A stretch of DNA of 8,199 nt from Halobacteriovoraceae bacterium (lineage in GTDB: Bacteria > Bdellovibrionota > Bacteriovoracia > Bacteriovoracales > Bacteriovoracaceae): positions 1 to 8,199 of the forward strand of contig JABJPQ010000295.1 of NCBI GenBank assembly GCA_018663815.1, in the 5' to 3' direction. The notes below the pieces were generated by a model, which worked only from the letters and a program-made list of their open reading frames with translations, searched no databases and was not told the DNA's origin. Shown here piece after piece: positions 6,344 through 8,199 of the stretch. Both the position numbers and the translations under genes were made by a program. The first letter of the stretch is position 1, and each line of letters begins with the position of its first letter.

Positions 6344-6688
6344 ATGGCCAGAGTACGGCGTGGTTTTAAAGCAAGACGAAGAAGAAATAAAGTTCTAAAA
6401 CTTGCAAAAGGTTTTCACTTCGATAGAAGAAGAAAATTTAAGCACACAGCAGAAACTGTTAAGCGTGCCCTTCACAATATGTACAAGGGAAGAAGACTTC
6501 TTAAAAGAGATATGAGAAGGCTTTGGATTGTTCGTATAAATGCGGCAACTAAATCACTTGGAACAGCTTATTCAAAATTTATGCACGATCTAAAGAAAAA
6601 TAAGATTGAGCTGAATAGAAAAATGCTGTCTGAAATAGCAGCAAGAGACTTTGAAGGATTCAAAGCTATACACGACGCATCAAAATAG
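6344..6688 (+). CDS. rplT: 50S ribosomal protein L20 (bL20)
   Basis: L20 binds 23S rRNA early in large-subunit assembly and, in several bacteria, represses its own operon by binding mRNA. The 114 residues are close to the usual 117-119. The long basic N-terminal extension is typical: MARVRRGFKARRRRNKVLKL, followed by AKGF and a further RRRKF run. The globular half contains RDMRRLWIVRINAA (about 55-68) and ends with LSEIAARDFEGFKAI. AGGAG at 6333-6337 sets the ATG. It is the last gene of the infC operon and is followed by a strong intrinsic terminator. In the classical cluster pheS and pheT come next; here ihfA does. Confidence 0.97.
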   Translation: MARVRRGFKARRRRNKVLKLAKGFHFDRRRKFKHTAETVKRALHNMYKGRRLLKRDMRRLWIVRINAATKSLGTAYSKFMHDLKKNKIELNRKMLSEIAARDFEGFKAIHDASK

Positions 6689-6715
6689 TTCAAAATATAG
6701 TAAAACTTCACAAAG

Positions 6716-6751
6716 CGCCTATTTTTTTTAATAAAATAGGCGTTTTTTTTT
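6716..6751 (+). terminator. Strong intrinsic terminator of the infC-rpmI-rplT operon
   Basis: CGCCTATTTT (6716-6725) and AAAATAGGCG (6733-6742) form a perfect 10-bp stem with a 7-nt loop, followed at once by nine Ts (6743-6751). The base of the stem is GC-rich and the tip AT-rich. It begins 28 nt after the rplT stop. This separates the translation operon from ihfA-merR. Confidence 0.93.
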
Positions 6752-6797
6752 GCACAAAAAATACTTGTCTGTTAACCTAATAATAAGAGCTTAGAAC

Positions 6798-6811
6798 TTT
6801 AGAAGTCTAAA
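6798..6811 (+). promoter_or_regulatory. Inverted repeat upstream of ihfA, possible operator
   Basis: TTTAGA (6798-6803) and TCTAAA (6806-6811) form a perfect inverted repeat with a 2-bp spacer, ending 4 bp before the ihfA ribosome binding site (GGAGG, 6816-6820). A related half-site, TTAGAACT, lies directly upstream at 6791-6798. It could be an operator for autoregulation or for the MerR-like protein encoded next door. I could not place a convincing -10/-35 pair in this gap (6752-6826). Confidence 0.3.
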
Positions 6812-6826
6812 TCATGGAGGATTTAA

Positions 6827-7219
6827 ATGAGTGTCACTAAAGCAGATATAGTTGAAAGAGTTTACAAGGAAGCAGGCTTCTCAAAGAAGGAAGCAGCTGA
6901 TCTAGTTGATCTCATTTTTAAAGTGATTAAAGATACACTCTCTAGAGGTGAGAAAGTTAAAATCTCTGGCTTTGGAAATTTCTCTATTAGAGACAAAGCT
7001 ACGAGGATGGGAAGGAACCCACAAACCGGTGAAGCAATGCCAATTTCTGCTAGAAGAGTATTAACTTTTAAACCATCCCAAATTTTAAGAGACGATATTA
7101 CCGAACGTTTTAAACATAGAATCTCTAAAGATGGTAGTGAAGATAAATCAATCCCACCAAAAGAAGGTAAACCAAGGGCCCTTAGCTCATTTCTTGATAA
7201 TGATGACGATACTATTTAA
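6827..7219 (+). CDS. ihfA: Integration host factor subunit alpha, with an extended C-terminal tail
   Basis: IHF is a DNA-bending protein of the HU/IHF family that shapes promoters, recombination sites and origins. Residues 1-95 align with E. coli IhfA: SVTKADIVERVYKEAGFSKK at the start, then KVKISGFGNFSIRDK (43-57), and the DNA-inserting beta arm GRNPQTGEAMPI (62-73) with P65, the proline that intercalates in IHF. ARRVLTFKPSQIL follows. The alpha rather than HU assignment rests on the NPQTGE arm, the ARRVLTF match and the location. The protein has 130 residues, about 30 more than E. coli IhfA (99). The extra part (about 100-130) is hydrophilic, starts with KDGSEDK and ends LDNDDDTI, so it is probably a disordered acidic tail. 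GGAGG at 6816-6820 supports the start. The merR-like gene follows after 8 nt. No beta partner is in this window. Confidence 0.88.
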   Translation: MSVTKADIVERVYKEAGFSKKEAADLVDLIFKVIKDTLSRGEKVKISGFGNFSIRDKATRMGRNPQTGEAMPISARRVLTFKPSQILRDDITERFKHRISKDGSEDKSIPPKEGKPRALSSFLDNDDDTI

Positions 7220-7227
7220 GGTTTTTA

Positions 7228-7743
7228 ATGAATAAGTCAGACTACAGTTTTGCAGAGCTAATGACAGTTACCGGTGTTAAGCCATATGTATTACGTTTTT
7301 GGGAGAGTGAGTTTGAACAAATTGCCCCACTTGCTGATAATGATGGGGTTAAGCACTATTCTCATGCCGATATCGTCTATGTGAAAAAAATAAAAAACCT
7401 GTTATTTGAGGAAAAACTATCAATTCCTCAAGCTAAGAATTTCATTGAACAAGAGCTTTTAAAGGCAAGTTCTTTCGTCGTAAATGATAACTGTGAAGAA
7501 GAGGATCAAATCGTTTGTCACAAAAGCTCACTTGATATGATGAAGATGGCATTGGCCAAAGATTTGTCTGAGACTACGCAAGTTATTCCCAAGCAAAATA
7601 TGGCCACGAAATCTAGCGTTGAAAAGAATAGAAGCTTCAATGATCAAGATGTTCTCAACTTAGTGCAATCTAAAAAGAAGCTTTCAACATGCCTTAAAAA
7701 AATTAACCTTATGATTGAGACAAATAACTGGCATATTAATTAA
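7228..7743 (+). CDS. MerR-family transcriptional regulator
   Basis: MerR-type regulators bind DNA through an N-terminal winged helix-turn-helix. Here it covers about residues 5-75: YSFAELMTVTGVKPYVLRFW (6-25), then the wing region GVKHYSHADIVYVKKIKNLL (40-59) and EEKLSIPQAKNFI (61-73). The VLRFWESEF motif is typical of the MerR subgroup that sits next to ihfA in many proteobacteria. The wing usually has an arginine (GxRxY); here it is VKHY, a lysine substitution. The rest (about 80-171) is polar and Lys/Ser-rich, with no recognisable effector-binding domain and no conserved cysteine pattern of a metal sensor, although three scattered cysteines occur. The start is 8 nt after the ihfA stop, with a weak AAGG (7218-7221) upstream. 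The gene overlaps the convergent polyprenyl synthetase gene by 8 bp. Its target is unknown; ihfA itself is a reasonable candidate. Confidence 0.85.
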   Translation: MNKSDYSFAELMTVTGVKPYVLRFWESEFEQIAPLADNDGVKHYSHADIVYVKKIKNLLFEEKLSIPQAKNFIEQELLKASSFVVNDNCEEEDQIVCHKSSLDMMKMALAKDLSETTQVIPKQNMATKSSVEKNRSFNDQDVLNLVQSKKKLSTCLKKINLMIETNNWHIN

Positions 7744-8199
7744 ATAATCCTTCTAAATCATCTTTTGAAAATTTAAAATATTTATTAATTTGGACTTGAT
7801 GGACTTCGAGAGTTTCTTTTATTTTAGCATAATAGAGATTGATATAATTTTGCAGTTCCTTGAGTTGATGATGCTTACAAATAGTTCTTATACTAACGGA
7901 GTTTATTTTAATAATTTCTATTATTTTCTCAGGAGGAAAGTGAATAAAGGGGTTGATTTCTTTTTCATGTTGATTGACCGCTTCTGTTAATTCACAAAGA
8001 TCGTCCAAGAGTTGAAAATTAATGCCAATCGCTTTTCCCAGTTCAAGCATATCAGAAGTGAGTTCTTTTTTATGACAAAGTAGAGCGGAACCAGTTAAGG
8101 CCAGTTGAATCAGCCTTGCCGTTTTAAGCTCGTGCAGCTTAAGTATTTGCTCAAGCTTATTGTTGTGACCAGATAAATCTAGAACTTGACCTAGTATTA
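7736..8199 (-). CDS. Polyprenyl synthetase-family protein, C-terminal part
   Basis: This family condenses isopentenyl diphosphate with allylic diphosphates (farnesyl or geranylgeranyl diphosphate synthases). The minus-strand frame is open from the stop at 7736 to the right edge, giving about 153 residues, so the start and the first DDxxD motif lie outside. An internal Met at 8050 is not the start. Visible features are LGQVLDLSG near the edge (the GQxxDL region), LKLHELKTARLIQLALTGSA (the helix with the conserved KT), and GKAIGINFQLLDDLCEL, which corresponds to the FQxxDD second aspartate-rich motif. That motif reads DDLCE rather than DDxxD, and the usual GK-G-D-K sequence after it is replaced by HEKEINPFIHF. 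The protein may therefore have altered chemistry or belong to a divergent branch. It converges with the MerR-like gene, overlapping its stop by 8 bp, and no terminator fits between them. A specific product (FPP, GGPP, octaprenyl) cannot be assigned. Confidence 0.82.
   Translation of the reverse strand, partial: ILGQVLDLSGHNNKLEQILKLHELKTARLIQLALTGSALLCHKKELTSDMLELGKAIGINFQLLDDLCELTEAVNQHEKEINPFIHFPPEKIIEIIKINSVSIRTICKHHQLKELQNYINLYYAKIKETLEVHQVQINKYFKFSKDDLEGLFN

Noticed and set aside
6765..6786. TTGTCT plus TAATAA as an ihfA promoter
   Set aside because: The spacing is only 10 bp, too short for a sigma-70 promoter, and no other -10 fits at 16-18 bp.
7790..7990. 66-codon open frame on the plus strand
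   Set aside because: It is antisense to the polyprenyl synthetase gene, which is conserved there; the Phe/Tyr-rich translation is a typical shadow.

Overview
This is an AT-rich, gene-dense chromosomal window of housekeeping genes. It holds ten complete genes, plus the end of a gene cut off at each edge. I see no mobile elements, CRISPR arrays, rRNA or tRNA genes. The mix of a gamma-proteobacterial-type glutamate-cysteine ligase, a shortened PlsB-type acyltransferase, IHF alpha with a neighbouring MerR-type regulator, and very AT-rich codon use suggests a Gram-negative, proteobacteria-like organism. My best guess is a Bdellovibrionota/Bacteriovorax-like lineage; this is inference from gene content and style, not a match I could run.

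Layout. (1) 2-1584, plus strand: the C-terminal 313 residues of GshA (5' end outside the window), then a membrane-anchored protein of unknown function 2 bp later. (2) 1680-3081, plus strand: a GMP reductase/IMP dehydrogenase-family enzyme without CBS domains, then a four-helix membrane protein 1 bp later. (3) 3116-5264, plus strand: a short PlsB-like glycerol-3-phosphate acyltransferase starting at GTG, overlapped by 8 bp by a 128-residue protein I do not recognise. (4) 5392-6688, plus strand: the translation operon infC-rpmI-rplT, closed by a strong intrinsic terminator at 6716-6751. (5) 6827-7743, plus strand: IHF alpha with an extended tail, followed by a MerR-like regulator. (6) 7736-8199, minus strand: the C-terminal part of a polyprenyl synthetase-family protein, converging on and overlapping the MerR gene by 8 bp.

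The best single observation is the infC start. The reading frame has no ATG, GTG or TTG that would give a full-length IF3. It does have an ATA at 5392, placed 6 nt after a strong GGAGG ribosome binding site, giving a 179-residue IF3. A TTG-based start at 5461 would delete the first 23 residues. A rare start codon is the hallmark of IF3 autoregulation. The 130-nt infC-rpmI gap also contains a perfect hairpin and a competing long-range pairing close to the rpmI ribosome binding site, as expected for L20-type feedback control.

The order infC-rpmI-rplT-(gap)-ihfA-merR looks like the classical thrS-infC-rpmI-rplT-pheST-ihfA cluster with both tRNA synthetase loci removed. I found no convincing new multi-gene system. 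The three uncharacterised proteins are worth attention because each is tightly coupled to a known enzyme gene.
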